Assembly: GCF_030551755.1 (NCBI RefSeq)
Contig: NZ_JAUPEC010000010.1
Span: forward strand, 62,001 to 126,000
Source: Pseudocolwellia sp. AS88
Lineage (GTDB): Bacteria > Pseudomonadota > Gammaproteobacteria > Enterobacterales > Alteromonadaceae
DNA length: 64,000 nucleotides
Reading direction: 5' to 3'
The notes below the pieces were generated by a model. It did no database searches and was not told the origin of the DNA. It saw only the letters and a program-made list of their open reading frames with translations. Within the stretch, counting starts at the first letter, position 1; each line of letters starts with the position of its first letter. Of this stretch, positions 45,557 to 55,902 are shown piece after piece. Position numbers and translations under genes: made by a program.

Positions 45557-46975
45557 TTAGCTATCACTTCTAACTACACCAGGCATATTATCTAACTGAG
45601 CCTGCACATAACTGCTTGTAGAGTTAAGGTTGGCAACCAATAAATCCATGGCATTATACTGAGCTAACAAACGGCTTTCTAAATTATCCATTTTTAGTTC
45701 AAACGATAATCTGTCTTCGTCTATACGTTCTAATTGGCCTGTACGACTATCAATACGACTTTGAATCAACCCACCTGAATCAGTATAAAAGCTCATCAAG
45801 GTATCCATTGACGCTGCAAAGCCTGGTTCAGAATCAGTACCAACAAAAAACTCTTGAATACCGTCAACGTTCTCATCAATAAAGGTATTTAAGTCTTCAC
45901 TATCAAGACTCAATACACCGTATCTATCGGTTCTAACACCTAATTGTGAAAGTGATGAACTACTGTCTTCTCCTGAAGAAAACGAAGTACTTAATTGACT
46001 ACGTAATTTACTCATTAAACCACGAAGTAAAGAATCGCCGGCCATTACGCCTACACCATCAGCACTTGAACTACCTAAGTTATTTGATAATTCTAAAAGC
46101 TCATTATAGCTTTCAATAAAACTATTCAAGCCTGAAGCTATATTACTATTATTTTCAGATATGCTTATATTGCTATTATCATCGTCTTCGTCGTGGGCTT
46201 TCTTAACAGTAACATCAATACCATCAATAACTTCAGTAAAGGTATTAGTAGAGCTTGTAGCAATAATACTACCATCTAGTGTGATTTGTGCGTCTGATGC
46301 CGCTATAACTTCAGTCATATTAGTGGCAAAATTTGGTTCTAAGCTATCAGGTTGATAAGCTAATCTAGAAAGACCCGTATTATCGGTATTATTGCTGTCA
46401 CTGGTATCGTCAACAGTTATAGTAATCGCACTTTCTAACCCCGTTTCTTTTGACGCCAGCACTAAATGCTGGCCATCAACACCTGTAACAATAGTAGCTA
46501 TTATAGATTCATTATCAGCACTGTCATTTATAGCGTCTCTAATGTCAGATAGTGTATCTGTATCTGATGCAACAATATCAAAGCTATTTTCACCTGACGC
46601 AAAAGTGAGTGTTCCTTCACCTAAAGCATCTGTTTCAGTAAAAGCGGCTGACGATAACTTATGTTCTGAAGCTAAAGCATCTACTTTAATAGAGTAACTT
46701 CCTACTTCAGCATCTTTTGTCGATGTTAATGATAAGTATGAATCACTACCAGAAGCTGTTCGTTGTTGATAGTTATCAGCATCAGATAAGCTTTCAATGG
46801 ATGCTTGAACCGTTTCTACTGCAGATTTTAATGCGCCTACCGCAGAAATATCCGTGGTATATTTTGCTTCTTGAGTGTTTAATCGAGATTCGAAAGGTGT
46901 GCGTTCCGCACCAACAAGTGCATCAACTATGTCAGAAACGGCTAAACCCGATCCAATACCTGTAAATGATAACAT
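45557..46975 (-). CDS. fliD: flagellar filament cap protein FliD
   Basis: Capping protein that folds flagellin at the filament tip. The 472 residues have the FliD N-terminal domain (MLSFTGIGSGLAVSDIVDALVGAERTPFESR), a variable Ser/Asp/Thr-rich middle, and a FliD C-terminal domain (about 225-445) with a coiled-coil end (RSRIDSRTGQLERIDEDRLSFELKM-like, about 415-440). AGGAAAG precedes the ATG. 99 bp after flaG. Confidence 0.95.
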   Translation of the reverse strand: MLSFTGIGSGLAVSDIVDALVGAERTPFESRLNTQEAKYTTDISAVGALKSAVETVQASIESLSDADNYQQRTASGSDSYLSLTSTKDAEVGSYSIKVDALASEHKLSSAAFTETDALGEGTLTFASGENSFDIVASDTDTLSDIRDAINDSADNESIIATIVTGVDGQHLVLASKETGLESAITITVDDTSDSNNTDNTGLSRLAYQPDSLEPNFATNMTEVIAASDAQITLDGSIIATSSTNTFTEVIDGIDVTVKKAHDEDDDNSNISISENNSNIASGLNSFIESYNELLELSNNLGSSSADGVGVMAGDSLLRGLMSKLRSQLSTSFSSGEDSSSSLSQLGVRTDRYGVLSLDSEDLNTFIDENVDGIQEFFVGTDSEPGFAASMDTLMSFYTDSGGLIQSRIDSRTGQLERIDEDRLSFELKMDNLESRLLAQYNAMDLLVANLNSTSSYVQAQLDNMPGVVRSDS

Positions 46976-47074
46976 AACAACTTTCCTCGAATTAACGCCC
47001 TAGCTCATATACTTAAGCATCAACGTAATAAAAACAAACTAATAAATAATTAAACTAATGAGATAAACGTAAAA

Positions 47075-47470
47075 TTAAACTTCTTCGTTAATAAACGATC
47101 CCGTAGCTTCTGAAAGTTTAGACACTAAATCTAATACTTCTTCAGACGGGTATTGTTTTATAACATCGCCATTGGTTTTATCAACCACTTTAATGACATC
47201 TCGACCTGAATCTTTATCGACAACAAATTCAAGACTTTTACTCATTTCACCAACAAAATCCTGCAATTGTTGCGCCACCATTTCTAATTGCTTAACAGAA
47301 AAGTCAGCTTTAGGTACGTTATCATTGTCTTTACTTTCAACGCTTACTGGTTGAGATTGTTCTGTTTTTTTAGGTTCAATATTTTGACGATCAATGTTAC
47401 CGAGGTTATTTTTAGTATTTACTTCACTAACACTGGGATCAACAACAGAATTATTACTAATAGTATTCAT
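47075..47470 (-). CDS. flaG: FlaG family protein
   Basis: A 131-residue protein. The variable first 65 residues are followed by the FlaG domain (SLEFVVDKDSGRDVIKVVDK, then TNGDVIKQYPSEEVLDLVSKL). Linked to control of filament length in other bacteria. Lies between the flagellin 1 terminator and fliD, with AAGGAA before the ATG; probably cotranscribed with fliD. I could not find a clear sigma-28 or sigma-54 site. Confidence 0.9.
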   Translation of the reverse strand: MNTISNNSVVDPSVSEVNTKNNLGNIDRQNIEPKKTEQSQPVSVESKDNDNVPKADFSVKQLEMVAQQLQDFVGEMSKSLEFVVDKDSGRDVIKVVDKTNGDVIKQYPSEEVLDLVSKLSEATGSFINEEV

Positions 47471-47532
47471 AATCGTGTTCCTTATTCAACTTTCTACACT
47501 ATTTACAATACTCAGCAAAACGGTATAAAGCG

Positions 47533-47565
47533 AAAAAGGAAGACGCTATCTAAGATAGGTCTTCC
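47533..47565 (-). terminator. intrinsic terminator after flagellin 1
   Basis: The stem ggaagac + ctatc pairs with gatag + gtcttcc around TAA with one bulged G. On the - strand it is followed by TTTTT. It sits 53 bp past the fliC1 stop. Confidence 0.78.
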
Positions 47566-47617
47566 AAATTATTTTGAGTAATTACTACATCACTCAACTA
47601 TGTAGAAACGCTATCAA

Positions 47618-49096
47618 TTAACCGATTAAGCTTAGTGCTGCTTGTGGTAATTGGTTCGCTTGCGCTAAAATTGAAGTACCTGCTTGTTGTAATATTTGGT
47701 TCTTCGTCATTTGTGCTGTTTCAGTCGCAAAATCAGTATCTTGAATACGGCTACGTGATGCAGATACGTTTTCTTGGATGTTTGCAAGGTTACTAATAGT
47801 GTGGTCAAAACGGTTTTGAATCGCACCTAAGTCAGCTCGTTGACTATCTATTTGAGCAATCGCACCATCAATAATATCTAAAGCACTTTGTGCACCGTCT
47901 TGTGTTCCTAAGTCAACTGAATCTACATTAACACGTGTTGATGTAGTCGCTGTAGTAGCAGCAGCTACACTCGTAGTACTAGACGTTGTAGAGAAAGATT
48001 CTGTAGAGTTTAAACGGACAGTACCAGCTATAGTTGTAGAGTCACCACCAGTTGCTGCGCCATCTAGAGTAACTGCACCAGCACCATTGACCTCACCAGC
48101 GTAGTTCATCCCAGTAACAGTAACACTTCCACCTGTTACATCTTCAATTTTAATATCTGCACCTGTTTCATCAGTAAGAACAACACCATCGTCTGTTACC
48201 GTTGCAGAAACGCCTGTACTACTTGTTTTTTCATTAATAGCTGATGCGATTGAAGAATAATCCGTTGGACCTTCAGCATTGGCAGATATTGTTGAGCCAT
48301 TTAGTTGAAATGATGTTTGTCCTGCAGAAAAACCAGACAATTGAGCTTGTGACCTTGCATCAGCCGTAACACCAGTTTCAGCTGAATCAGCATTAATCGA
48401 ATCTGCAGCAGATGCAGCAGATGCACCGGCTCCTATTGCAACATCAACAGCTGCACCACTCTTACCTGTAATAGAGAAAGTTGTTGCGCCAACACCGTTG
48501 GTAGCAGTAGTGTTTGCAGCTGCATCAGCTACCGCCGCCCCAACTTGACCAAATCCAGTTACACCTTGAAGGTCTTGACGTTTAGTACCAATATCATTGG
48601 CAGCAATACTACTTAAACCTAATGAAATTGTTTCGTTAGCATTAGCGCCTACTTGGAATGATTTAGTACCAAAAGTACCATCTAATAATTGTGTATCACC
48701 AAACGAAGTTGTTTCTGCAATACGTGTTAATTCTGTTTGTAATTGACCTACTTCTTTTTGTAGTGCTTCTCGGTCAGCTGCTGAGTTTGAACCGTTAGCT
48801 GATTGTAGTGCTAAGTCACGCATACGTTGTAATATGCTGGTTGACTCTTGCATTGCACCTTCAGCCGTTTGTGCCATTGAGATACCATCGTTAGCATTTC
48901 GTTGCGCTACACCTAAACCGTTGATTTGAGATGTTAAACGGTTTGAAATTTGTAGACCAGCCGCATCATCTTTAGCACTGTTAATACGCATACCTGATGA
49001 TAAACGTTCCATTGAAGTTGCAAGGTCAGAACCAGATGCAGATAAGTTACGTTGTGCGTTAAGTGAAGATGTATTAGTGATTACTGATAAAGCCAT
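47618..49096 (-). CDS. fliC: flagellin 1 (sigma-28 type promoter)
   Basis: Filament subunit, 492 residues. D0/D1 N-terminal ([18 protein letters not shown], 1-175) and C-terminal (about 395-492, ending [10 protein letters not shown]) regions are flagellin-typical. The central D2/D3 part (about 180-390) is Ala/Thr/Ser/Gly-rich and differs strongly from flagellin 2. GGAG precedes the ATG. No cysteine is seen. With a sigma-28 type promoter it should be a late, abundant subunit. Confidence 0.96.
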   Translation of the reverse strand: MALSVITNTSSLNAQRNLSASGSDLATSMERLSSGMRINSAKDDAAGLQISNRLTSQINGLGVAQRNANDGISMAQTAEGAMQESTSILQRMRDLALQSANGSNSAADREALQKEVGQLQTELTRIAETTSFGDTQLLDGTFGTKSFQVGANANETISLGLSSIAANDIGTKRQDLQGVTGFGQVGAAVADAAANTTATNGVGATTFSITGKSGAAVDVAIGAGASAASAADSINADSAETGVTADARSQAQLSGFSAGQTSFQLNGSTISANAEGPTDYSSIASAINEKTSSTGVSATVTDDGVVLTDETGADIKIEDVTGGSVTVTGMNYAGEVNGAGAVTLDGAATGGDSTTIAGTVRLNSTESFSTTSSTTSVAAATTATTSTRVNVDSVDLGTQDGAQSALDIIDGAIAQIDSQRADLGAIQNRFDHTISNLANIQENVSASRSRIQDTDFATETAQMTKNQILQQAGTSILAQANQLPQAALSLIG

Positions 49097-49188
49097 TTTA
49101 AAACTCCTAATTACTATAATGTAATATGTTGGTTAATTTTAGTCAGGCGCTTTACAAATTATTCATCAAGCTCCCGTTCTAATTACAG

Positions 49189-49214
49189 TAACGGCAGCGC
49201 CAAAAATAACTTTA
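49189..49214 (-). promoter_or_regulatory. sigma-28 (FliA) promoter of flagellin 1
   Basis: On the - strand TAAA-N15-GCCGTTA: -35 TAAAGTT and -10 GCCGTTA with the expected 15-base spacer. The transcript would have a leader of about 85 bases to the ATG. Confidence 0.8.
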
Positions 49215-49312
49215 ATCTTTTTTTTAATATAATTTAAAATTGTATTTTATAAAACAAACAAGGTGTACAAGTTGTTGTTTTTATTAAAATATTTAATATT
49301 GATAGGCATTTT

Positions 49313-50773
49313 TTAATTATTCTTTATCATACAAGAAAAAAGTTTGGGCACCGCATCTGGGGCTATATGGATACTATCTATATGATATTTTAGGTTGCTC
49401 TGACCATCATCATTAGTAAGTGAATATACATCCAACATATTTACTTTATTTGTTTTACATGCATTCTTTAGTGACTCATTAAAAGAGAATATTACATCCT
49501 TAAATACTTGCTGTTCCTCTTTTGCAAGGCTGTTAACATGATAAGGGTGAGGTGCAGGAACTCCATATAAGATTATTTCTAAATGATAATGTTCAGCGAT
49601 TGCCTTTAATGTGTCTACATATTTAACGAGCATATTATCAATAACTTTTTTGGGTTCTTCACCTGACTTTAAACAATACGCATAGATACCTTCATTATTA
49701 CGACAATCAATTTCTCCAAAACCCAGAACTACCTTACTACCTGGAGTGAGGCCATCTAAGAGTGAAGCTAAGCTCACTTGGTATTTATTTTCATTTTTAG
49801 AAATCAAATGAAATATTTTAGCTCCAAGCACAAACAAAGAGCGTATCTGATATTCTTCTTTATTATATTCAACGATTACACCATTAGGAGCAAAACCATG
49901 GCTTTCTGAAATAAAGTATATTTCTTTAACTTCGTTTGTTTTTTTAGGGAGGTAAAGCTCAGTCCTTGCATTTCTAATTACAAGTAATTTTTTAATGTAA
50001 CGGTGAAAGATTGCCATATTAACTATATTGTCGGATAAGTGCTCAAATTCATAAATCTTTTGACTAAGTTCAATCGACTGACTTGCTTCATCAAAGTTAT
50101 AAAAAAGCCAGAATATTATAGCTCGTCCTACCAACAGCTCACACAGTTCATGTTCTGGTAATGACTGACTCATAATCGCCATATTTGCAACTTCAATAGC
50201 ATCTTGATAACGATGTGAATATATTTGGATTTTAAATATTTGCCAATAAACAGATGTTATACTTTGATCTAGCGAGAGTGAATTCATCAAATATTCTTGT
50301 GCCTGTGCAAAGTCACCATCGTCGGTTAGTAATATACCTAAATTAAGTTGAAACTCTGCTTTTAAAGGCTCTAATAAGATAGCTTTTTTATAATTAGCAA
50401 CTGCACTTAAATTATCATTAAGCTCGACTTGACATGTAGCAAGGTTATTAAGAGCCTCAGGCATTAGAGACTCTATAGATAATGCTTTGATATACGATTT
50501 ACTAGCTTTTCTGAAGTCATTATAAGATAAGTATATATTCCCTATATTATTATAAGTTGATGCATGTTGAGGCTTAATTGAAATAGCTTTCTCAAATAAT
50601 ATAAGTGCATTTTTTAAATTGCCAGTAGCCTGGTAATTTAAAGCTTTAATTTGCAAAGCGTTAAATAAATTAGGTTTTTTTTCTAACAACTTATCACAAA
50701 TATCAAGGGACTCTTGGTACATTCCTTTTTTATATAAAATTTCTGCTTGGTTAATATTGTTTTTAATATTCAT
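49313..50773 (-). CDS. TPR protein with SGNH/GDSL hydrolase-like C-terminal domain, between two flagellin genes
   Basis: 486 residues in two parts. Residues 1-265 hold five to seven tetratricopeptide repeats (e.g. AEILYKKGMYQESLDICDKL, ASTYNNIGNIYLSYNDFRKA). Residues 284-486 look like an SGNH-type hydrolase/esterase fold. A strand ends in SESHG (289-293, Ser291 in the position of the GDS Ser), followed by VVLGFGEIDCRNN (348-360, block III-like) and DSIHIAPDAV (466-475, a DxxH block with Asp466 and His469). There is no signal peptide, so it is cytosolic. Its place between flagellin genes suggests flagellin or filament glycan modification, such as O-acyl transfer or removal; that is inference. 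A weak sigma-54-like site is 146 bp upstream. Confidence 0.6.
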   Translation of the reverse strand: MNIKNNINQAEILYKKGMYQESLDICDKLLEKKPNLFNALQIKALNYQATGNLKNALILFEKAISIKPQHASTYNNIGNIYLSYNDFRKASKSYIKALSIESLMPEALNNLATCQVELNDNLSAVANYKKAILLEPLKAEFQLNLGILLTDDGDFAQAQEYLMNSLSLDQSITSVYWQIFKIQIYSHRYQDAIEVANMAIMSQSLPEHELCELLVGRAIIFWLFYNFDEASQSIELSQKIYEFEHLSDNIVNMAIFHRYIKKLLVIRNARTELYLPKKTNEVKEIYFISESHGFAPNGVIVEYNKEEYQIRSLFVLGAKIFHLISKNENKYQVSLASLLDGLTPGSKVVLGFGEIDCRNNEGIYAYCLKSGEEPKKVIDNMLVKYVDTLKAIAEHYHLEIILYGVPAPHPYHVNSLAKEEQQVFKDVIFSFNESLKNACKTNKVNMLDVYSLTNDDGQSNLKYHIDSIHIAPDAVPKLFSCMIKNN

Positions 50774-50918
50774 AATTATTTCAATACCTATTTATAAGTG
50801 AACTCTTACATCATTACTCACCAAAAAATGGATTTTTTCTTCACAAACTATACATAAGATATATTTCTGAAAAAGTATGATTGATATTTTTATGATTTAT
50901 AATATGAGGAGCTTCAGC

Positions 50919-50934
50919 TGCAAAAGTTGATCCA
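50919..50934 (-). promoter_or_regulatory. weak candidate sigma-54 site upstream of the TPR/SGNH gene
   Basis: On the - strand TGGATCAACTTTTGCA: GG-N10-GC spacing and perfect TTGCA, but two mismatches in the -24 box, and 146 bases before the ATG. Could be chance. Confidence 0.35.
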
Positions 50935-50960
50935 TACCTTTATAACAAAACTTATACTTA

Positions 50961-50993
50961 AAAAAAAAGGTTGAAATCACTTTCAACCTTTTT
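50961..50993 (-). terminator. intrinsic terminator after flagellin 2
   Basis: A 13-bp perfect stem (aaaaaggttgaaa / tttcaaccttttt) with the loop TCAC. On the - strand it ends in eight T residues. It is 17 bp past the flagellin 2 stop. Confidence 0.85.
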
Positions 50994-51009
50994 GAACTAA
51001 CTTAATAAG

Positions 51010-52485
51010 TTATCCACCAATAAGACTAATAGCCGCTTGTGGTATTTGATTCGCTTGCGCCAAAATAGACGTACCCGCTTGTTGCAATATTTGGTTCTTC
51101 GTCATATTTGCTGTTTCAACTGCAAAATCGGTATCTTGAATACGGCTACGTGATGCTGAAACATTTTCTTGAATGTTAGCCAAGTTACTAATAGTGTGAC
51201 TAAAACGGTTCTGAATTGCACCTAATGTAGCTCGTTGTGCATCAATTTGCGAAATAGCGCTATCTATTACATCTAATGAGCTTTGCGCACCAGTATCTGT
51301 AGATATATCAACCTCTGAAACAAAAACAGAACCAGATACATTTGCGTTTGTGTCTCCAGCTATAGTGTCTGAAAATGCTTGTACTGAATATGATTCATTC
51401 GAGTCAAGACGAATAGTACCTGCAACTCTCGTTGAATGGTTTGCAGATGTTAAAGTTGAAGATGTAGCACCATCAGTGCCATCATAATTAAGACCAACAA
51501 CATCCATATCACCTGCGCTAGTAAAATCTTCAATTGTTATATCAGAACCCATTTCGTCTGTTAAAATAATTGCATTATCGCTCGTGATAGTTGCACTAAC
51601 ACCTGTTGTACCAGACCTTTCATTTATCGCCGTTGCAATCGCTGAAACATCTGACTGTGATTCTGGACTAGCAGATACCACTGAACCGTTAAGTGAAAAC
51701 GATAATAACCCTCCAGCAGTTAAACCTGAAAGTTTAACTTGTGTTTTAGCGTCAGCCGTTACACCTGTAGTGTCTGTTGATGAATTTACTGATGCTGCAA
51801 TATCTGCAGCAGTACCATCATCTCCAACAAATATATCGACAGACTCTCCACCTTTACCTGTAATAACTAAACCTGCTGCATTACCTACAACACCATTACC
51901 CGCAGGTAATGTACCAGATGCTGCTGTAGCTTCACCTAAACCTAGCGTAGCTCCACCTATATCAAGACGTTTAGTACCAATATCGGTTGCTCTAATACTG
52001 TTTAAGCCTAATGAAATAGTTTCGTTAGCATTAGCACCCACTTGAAAAGATCGAGTTCCGAAAGAGCCGTCAAGTAACTGTGTATCACCAAAAGAAGTAG
52101 TATTTGCAATTCGGGTTAATTCTGTTTGTAATTGACCGACTTCTTTTTGTAATGCTTCTCTATCCGATGCTGAATTTGAACCATTAGCTGATTGCAATGC
52201 AAGCTCACGCATACGTTGTAATATATTAGTAGACTCTTGCATTGCACCTTCAGCGGTTTGCGCCATTGAAATACCATCGTTAGCATTTCTTTGTGCAACA
52301 CCTAAACCATTTATTTGAGATGTTAAACGGTTTGAAATTTGTAAACCTGCGGCATCATCTTTGGCGCTATTAATACGCATACCTGATGATAAACGTTGCA
52401 TTGAAGTGGCTAAACCTTCACCTGATTTAGTCAAGTTACGTTGTGCATTCAATGATGATGTATTTGTTACGACAGATAAAGCCAT
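51010..52485 (-). CDS. fliC: flagellin 2 (sigma-54 type promoter)
   Basis: Second filament subunit, 491 residues. N-terminal 1-175 and C-terminal about 100 residues are almost the same as in flagellin 1, with changes such as [12 protein letters not shown] for [12 protein letters not shown]. The central 180-390 differs (richer in Asp, Gly, Val). GGAG before ATG. With a sigma-54 site it should be made earlier than flagellin 1, like the FlaA-type core flagellin of Vibrio. Confidence 0.95.
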   Translation of the reverse strand: MALSVVTNTSSLNAQRNLTKSGEGLATSMQRLSSGMRINSAKDDAAGLQISNRLTSQINGLGVAQRNANDGISMAQTAEGAMQESTNILQRMRELALQSANGSNSASDREALQKEVGQLQTELTRIANTTSFGDTQLLDGSFGTRSFQVGANANETISLGLNSIRATDIGTKRLDIGGATLGLGEATAASGTLPAGNGVVGNAAGLVITGKGGESVDIFVGDDGTAADIAASVNSSTDTTGVTADAKTQVKLSGLTAGGLLSFSLNGSVVSASPESQSDVSAIATAINERSGTTGVSATITSDNAIILTDEMGSDITIEDFTSAGDMDVVGLNYDGTDGATSSTLTSANHSTRVAGTIRLDSNESYSVQAFSDTIAGDTNANVSGSVFVSEVDISTDTGAQSSLDVIDSAISQIDAQRATLGAIQNRFSHTISNLANIQENVSASRSRIQDTDFAVETANMTKNQILQQAGTSILAQANQIPQAAISLIGG

Positions 52486-52596
52486 AATATAAACTCCTAA
52501 TGTTTAAATAATTGCTTAAATAAATTTTATGTAATTAGAAGCTGTTACAACTATAGCCTCTTACTTTCCACGTTTATGCGGAACTAACTTTTAAAA

Positions 52597-52612
52597 TGCA
52601 AAACACTTGCCA
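52597..52612 (-). promoter_or_regulatory. sigma-54 promoter of flagellin 2
   Basis: On the - strand TGGCAAGTGTTTTGCA: GG-N10-GC spacing, TGGCAA -24 (one mismatch) and perfect TTGCA -12, about 112 bases before the ATG. Confidence 0.75.
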
Positions 52613-52648
52613 AAAAACATTTATTCTAAAAAAAAATGACTAAATATT

Positions 52649-53857
52649 TTAAATATAATTAAACAAACTCATACTTTGAATTTGTGTAAAGGTTTGCTGA
52701 GCCGCTTGTAGAGCGAGCTGTGACTGTTCAAAACCTGATATAGCTTGAGCGTAATCTAAATCTTCAATTTGGCTTCGACCTTGTTCTAAATACAGCTCTG
52801 TATCTAAATGAATGTTTTTTTGGCGATCAATTTGTTGAAGGTTTATACCTGCATCAGCTTGTTGATAGGTAATATGATTTAGTACATTATTGAATTGATT
52901 TAAAATAGTATTAAAATCAACCTGCCCTTGCTCAGTTGAAGCAACTGAACTACCTGAATTTAACCAATTAATTGAATCTTTTATGGTGTCAAAAACACTT
53001 AACTGACTTTCTGGAGTTATAGTAAATGTGTCACCCGGCAATGGATTGCCGTTTAGCTCTACTTCAATACCTTCAAAGGTAATTGTTTGCCCTGCAACAT
53101 AAGGTGTTGCCGGATAAACGTCATTACCGCCAGAATCAGTAACAGTTAAAAGGTCTGGGTCTGAAAAAGTAAAGGTATAATCTTGAGGATTATTAGCGGT
53201 ACTATTGTATGTATCACGATTAGTAATAGTGGCACTCGCAAGTGATACACCTGATTCATTGACTGTGTAGTTTGCTGAAAAATCACCCGTTGCATTAGCA
53301 ACGTTCTGAAAAACTTCTTCACCTGATTGGTTAATTGGTATAAAAATATTTTTAGCTATTTGTAGCTCTCTAACACCATTATCACCGCCATAATTTACGG
53401 TATTGTCAGGCTCCATTGAAAAAGGCTTACTTTCCACATCATAGCCAGCATAAATATAAGTGCCGGTTTCATCTTGTGTATTGGCAATGTCTAGCATTTC
53501 ATCTAAACCTTGCTGTAACTGTTGAGCGATTGAAGTTAAATCTTCATCCGAACGTGTACCATTATTAGCTTGCAGCATTAAATCACGTAATTCATTAAGT
53601 AAGTCTGTGCTACTACCAAGTAACGTATCTTGTAAGCCATTTCGACTTTCAGCTTGGGTAATATTACTTTGATAACGTTCGATAGAAGCAAGTTCTTCTT
53701 TGTAACCCGCTAAAGCGCCATAAGATACCGCATCATCTTTTGCAGTAAGTACACTTAAGCCACTTGAAATATAAGCTGACTGATCGTTTACCGTGGTTTG
53801 CTTTTGTGACATTTGCAAACCATTTTGAAAATAGAATTGTGCTGTAGAAACTCTCAT
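52649..53857 (-). CDS. flgL: flagellar hook-associated protein FlgL (HAP3)
   Basis: Junction protein between hook and filament. The 402 residues have a flagellin-like N-terminus (MRVSTAQFYFQNGLQMSQKQ) and C-terminus (EDLDYAQAISGFEQSQLALQAAQQTFTQIQSMSLF). Length normal for marine relatives. It starts 9 bp after flgK and ends the flgF-flgL unit. Confidence 0.94.
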   Translation of the reverse strand: MRVSTAQFYFQNGLQMSQKQTTVNDQSAYISSGLSVLTAKDDAVSYGALAGYKEELASIERYQSNITQAESRNGLQDTLLGSSTDLLNELRDLMLQANNGTRSDEDLTSIAQQLQQGLDEMLDIANTQDETGTYIYAGYDVESKPFSMEPDNTVNYGGDNGVRELQIAKNIFIPINQSGEEVFQNVANATGDFSANYTVNESGVSLASATITNRDTYNSTANNPQDYTFTFSDPDLLTVTDSGGNDVYPATPYVAGQTITFEGIEVELNGNPLPGDTFTITPESQLSVFDTIKDSINWLNSGSSVASTEQGQVDFNTILNQFNNVLNHITYQQADAGINLQQIDRQKNIHLDTELYLEQGRSQIEDLDYAQAISGFEQSQLALQAAQQTFTQIQSMSLFNYI

Positions 53858-53866
53858 AAGATACCC

Positions 53867-55849
53867 TTATCTTACTGCTGATAGTAATGTTTCAAAAATA
53901 GTGTTTGCGGTTGATATAATTTGAGACGCGGCTTGATAAGCTTGCTGATATTTTAATAAGTTAGCCGCTTCTTCATCGAGGTTTACACCTGATGTTGATT
54001 GGTTTCGATTATATGCTTGCGTGAATAATGCTTGAGCGGTGCTTTCTGTTAGTTCAGCTGATTTAGCTGCTGAACCTACTGTTGCTGTTGAAATACTTAA
54101 ACCCTGGGTAAAGGAGTCTTTACCGTTATTAAGAATGCCTTGCTCTTGTGTTAATCCTAAAGCTAAAGAGTTTTTGTTATTACCCGTTCCAAAAGAGTCG
54201 GCAATAGAAAAAGTTTCTGGTGCTATAGCACTAGCTCCTGAAGGATTACCTTGTATTTCAATGCTGAAATCAGCAACACCTGGTGGTAATTCAACAGAAA
54301 CACTACCACCTAAAACATATGAACCTGTTGCAATATCGGTGGATGTTGAAGAGTCATAAACACGATATGCGAATGAGCCTGGGGTAGTTTCATATATATC
54401 TACAGCCAGATTATTATCTATCGCGTACTGTCTAGCATCAGTTGCCCCAATTACATTACTAATTTCAACTGATGCACCGCCAATATTGGTGGTAGATGCT
54501 GTAACATCAATAGCTGAACTTGCGGCAAGACCTGAAGCCTGAGTTAATGTTACATCCATAAGCGCAGCGCTGTTATGTGTTGGCTTGATGATAAATACAT
54601 CACCTGCTGCCGGAGTACCTGAATCTTCATTAAATTGAAAACCATAAGTATCAGCAGCATTGGTATTAAGTGAACCAGGAGTACCAAGATCGAGGGTTGA
54701 ATTATCTTTTAGGTTGGTCATGGTGTAGTTTGTACCATCAAACTCAACCATGAATTCGTCTGTTGGTACTTTAGTAATGTCGGTGATCGTTACGCTAGCT
54801 TCAGAAGTTCCTGGATTTTTAGAAGAGGCAAATACGCGTGATTGTTCTAAAAGGGGTGTATTAATATCAGTAAAGAAGTTTTGCCCTTCTTCATTATTTA
54901 AATCTAAGCCAGAATGCTGAGCGTCATTAATTGTGCCTGATATCGCCATAGCTATTCGGTTCATTTCACTTTGGACTTCAGCTACATGCTCGTCTCTAAA
55001 TTCGTACTTAGCCGCTAAAACACCGCCAACAGTTGAACCATTTAGATAAACTGCGCTATTTGGTCCTACTATGCTAAGAACCGTTTTATTAGGATCAGGA
55101 TCCCCTGCTTGTACACCAACAGAAAGCGCTGTTGTTCCGGCAACTAATGTCGAGCCATTGCCGATCATCACCGTCATAACACCCAAATTGTCCACTATAG
55201 TATTTACACTGGTGTATTGGCTTAACTCGTTTACTAAGCTATCTCTAGCATCTAATAAGTCGTTCGGTTGACCTTGAACTGAGTGTTGGCTAAATAAGAT
55301 TTGCTCGTTAATTTTACCTATTTCTGCAGATATATCTGAGATGTGACCGGCTATTTCAGCAATTTCACCATTGGTAGATTTAACAATTTGGTTTAAATTA
55401 TCGTTTATTGAATTTAAATCATCACTCAATATTTGAGCTTGGCTGATAGCCATATTGCGTAAACCAAGATCACTTGGGTTATCGCTGATGCTATTAATTG
55501 CTTCATAGAAACTTGTAATAGATGTATTTATTGCCCCGCCAGAAAAGGTCATCATTTGGTCTAGTTGGCTTAGACCAACATTTAATGAATCGGCGTGGCT
55601 TAAGCTGGTTTGGCTTAATAATTGTTCTTTATAAGAGAATTGGTCGTATACGCGGCTAATATCTTCAATATAGGTTCCGCTACCAATAAAGTTACCACCG
55701 GCATATATACCTGTGGTTGCATTTTGCTCGGCACGTTGACGGGTATAACCTTCGGTATTTACGTTTGCGATGTTGTTACCGGTGGTGGCAAGCTGTTGCT
55801 GAGAAGCTAATAAGCCACTAACACCTGTATTATATAAATTAACACTCAT
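53867..55849 (-). CDS. flgK: flagellar hook-associated protein FlgK (HAP1)
   Basis: Junction protein at the hook end. The 660 residues have the rod/hook N-terminal motif (LYNTGVSGLLASQQQLATTGNNIANVNTEGYTRQ) and the C-terminal FlgK domain (VNLDEEAANLLKYQQAYQAASQIISTANTIFETLL). The middle is Ser/Thr-rich and variable. It lies 53 bp after flgJ with GGAGG before the ATG. Confidence 0.95.
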   Translation of the reverse strand: MSVNLYNTGVSGLLASQQQLATTGNNIANVNTEGYTRQRAEQNATTGIYAGGNFIGSGTYIEDISRVYDQFSYKEQLLSQTSLSHADSLNVGLSQLDQMMTFSGGAINTSITSFYEAINSISDNPSDLGLRNMAISQAQILSDDLNSINDNLNQIVKSTNGEIAEIAGHISDISAEIGKINEQILFSQHSVQGQPNDLLDARDSLVNELSQYTSVNTIVDNLGVMTVMIGNGSTLVAGTTALSVGVQAGDPDPNKTVLSIVGPNSAVYLNGSTVGGVLAAKYEFRDEHVAEVQSEMNRIAMAISGTINDAQHSGLDLNNEEGQNFFTDINTPLLEQSRVFASSKNPGTSEASVTITDITKVPTDEFMVEFDGTNYTMTNLKDNSTLDLGTPGSLNTNAADTYGFQFNEDSGTPAAGDVFIIKPTHNSAALMDVTLTQASGLAASSAIDVTASTTNIGGASVEISNVIGATDARQYAIDNNLAVDIYETTPGSFAYRVYDSSTSTDIATGSYVLGGSVSVELPPGVADFSIEIQGNPSGASAIAPETFSIADSFGTGNNKNSLALGLTQEQGILNNGKDSFTQGLSISTATVGSAAKSAELTESTAQALFTQAYNRNQSTSGVNLDEEAANLLKYQQAYQAASQIISTANTIFETLLSAVR

Positions 55850-55902
55850 AAGACCTCCTCCAGTAAAACAACATCATAAAAATTGATAGCCTAAATAATT
55901 AA

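Noticed and set aside
51584-52045. 153-codon + strand frame antisense to flagellin 2
   Set aside because: Shadow of the central flagellin region; no start signal and no domain.
52486-52596. Sigma-28 promoter for flagellin 2
   Set aside because: A TAAA and a GC-rich element are present on the - strand but with about ten bases between them instead of fifteen; the sigma-54 site is much better.
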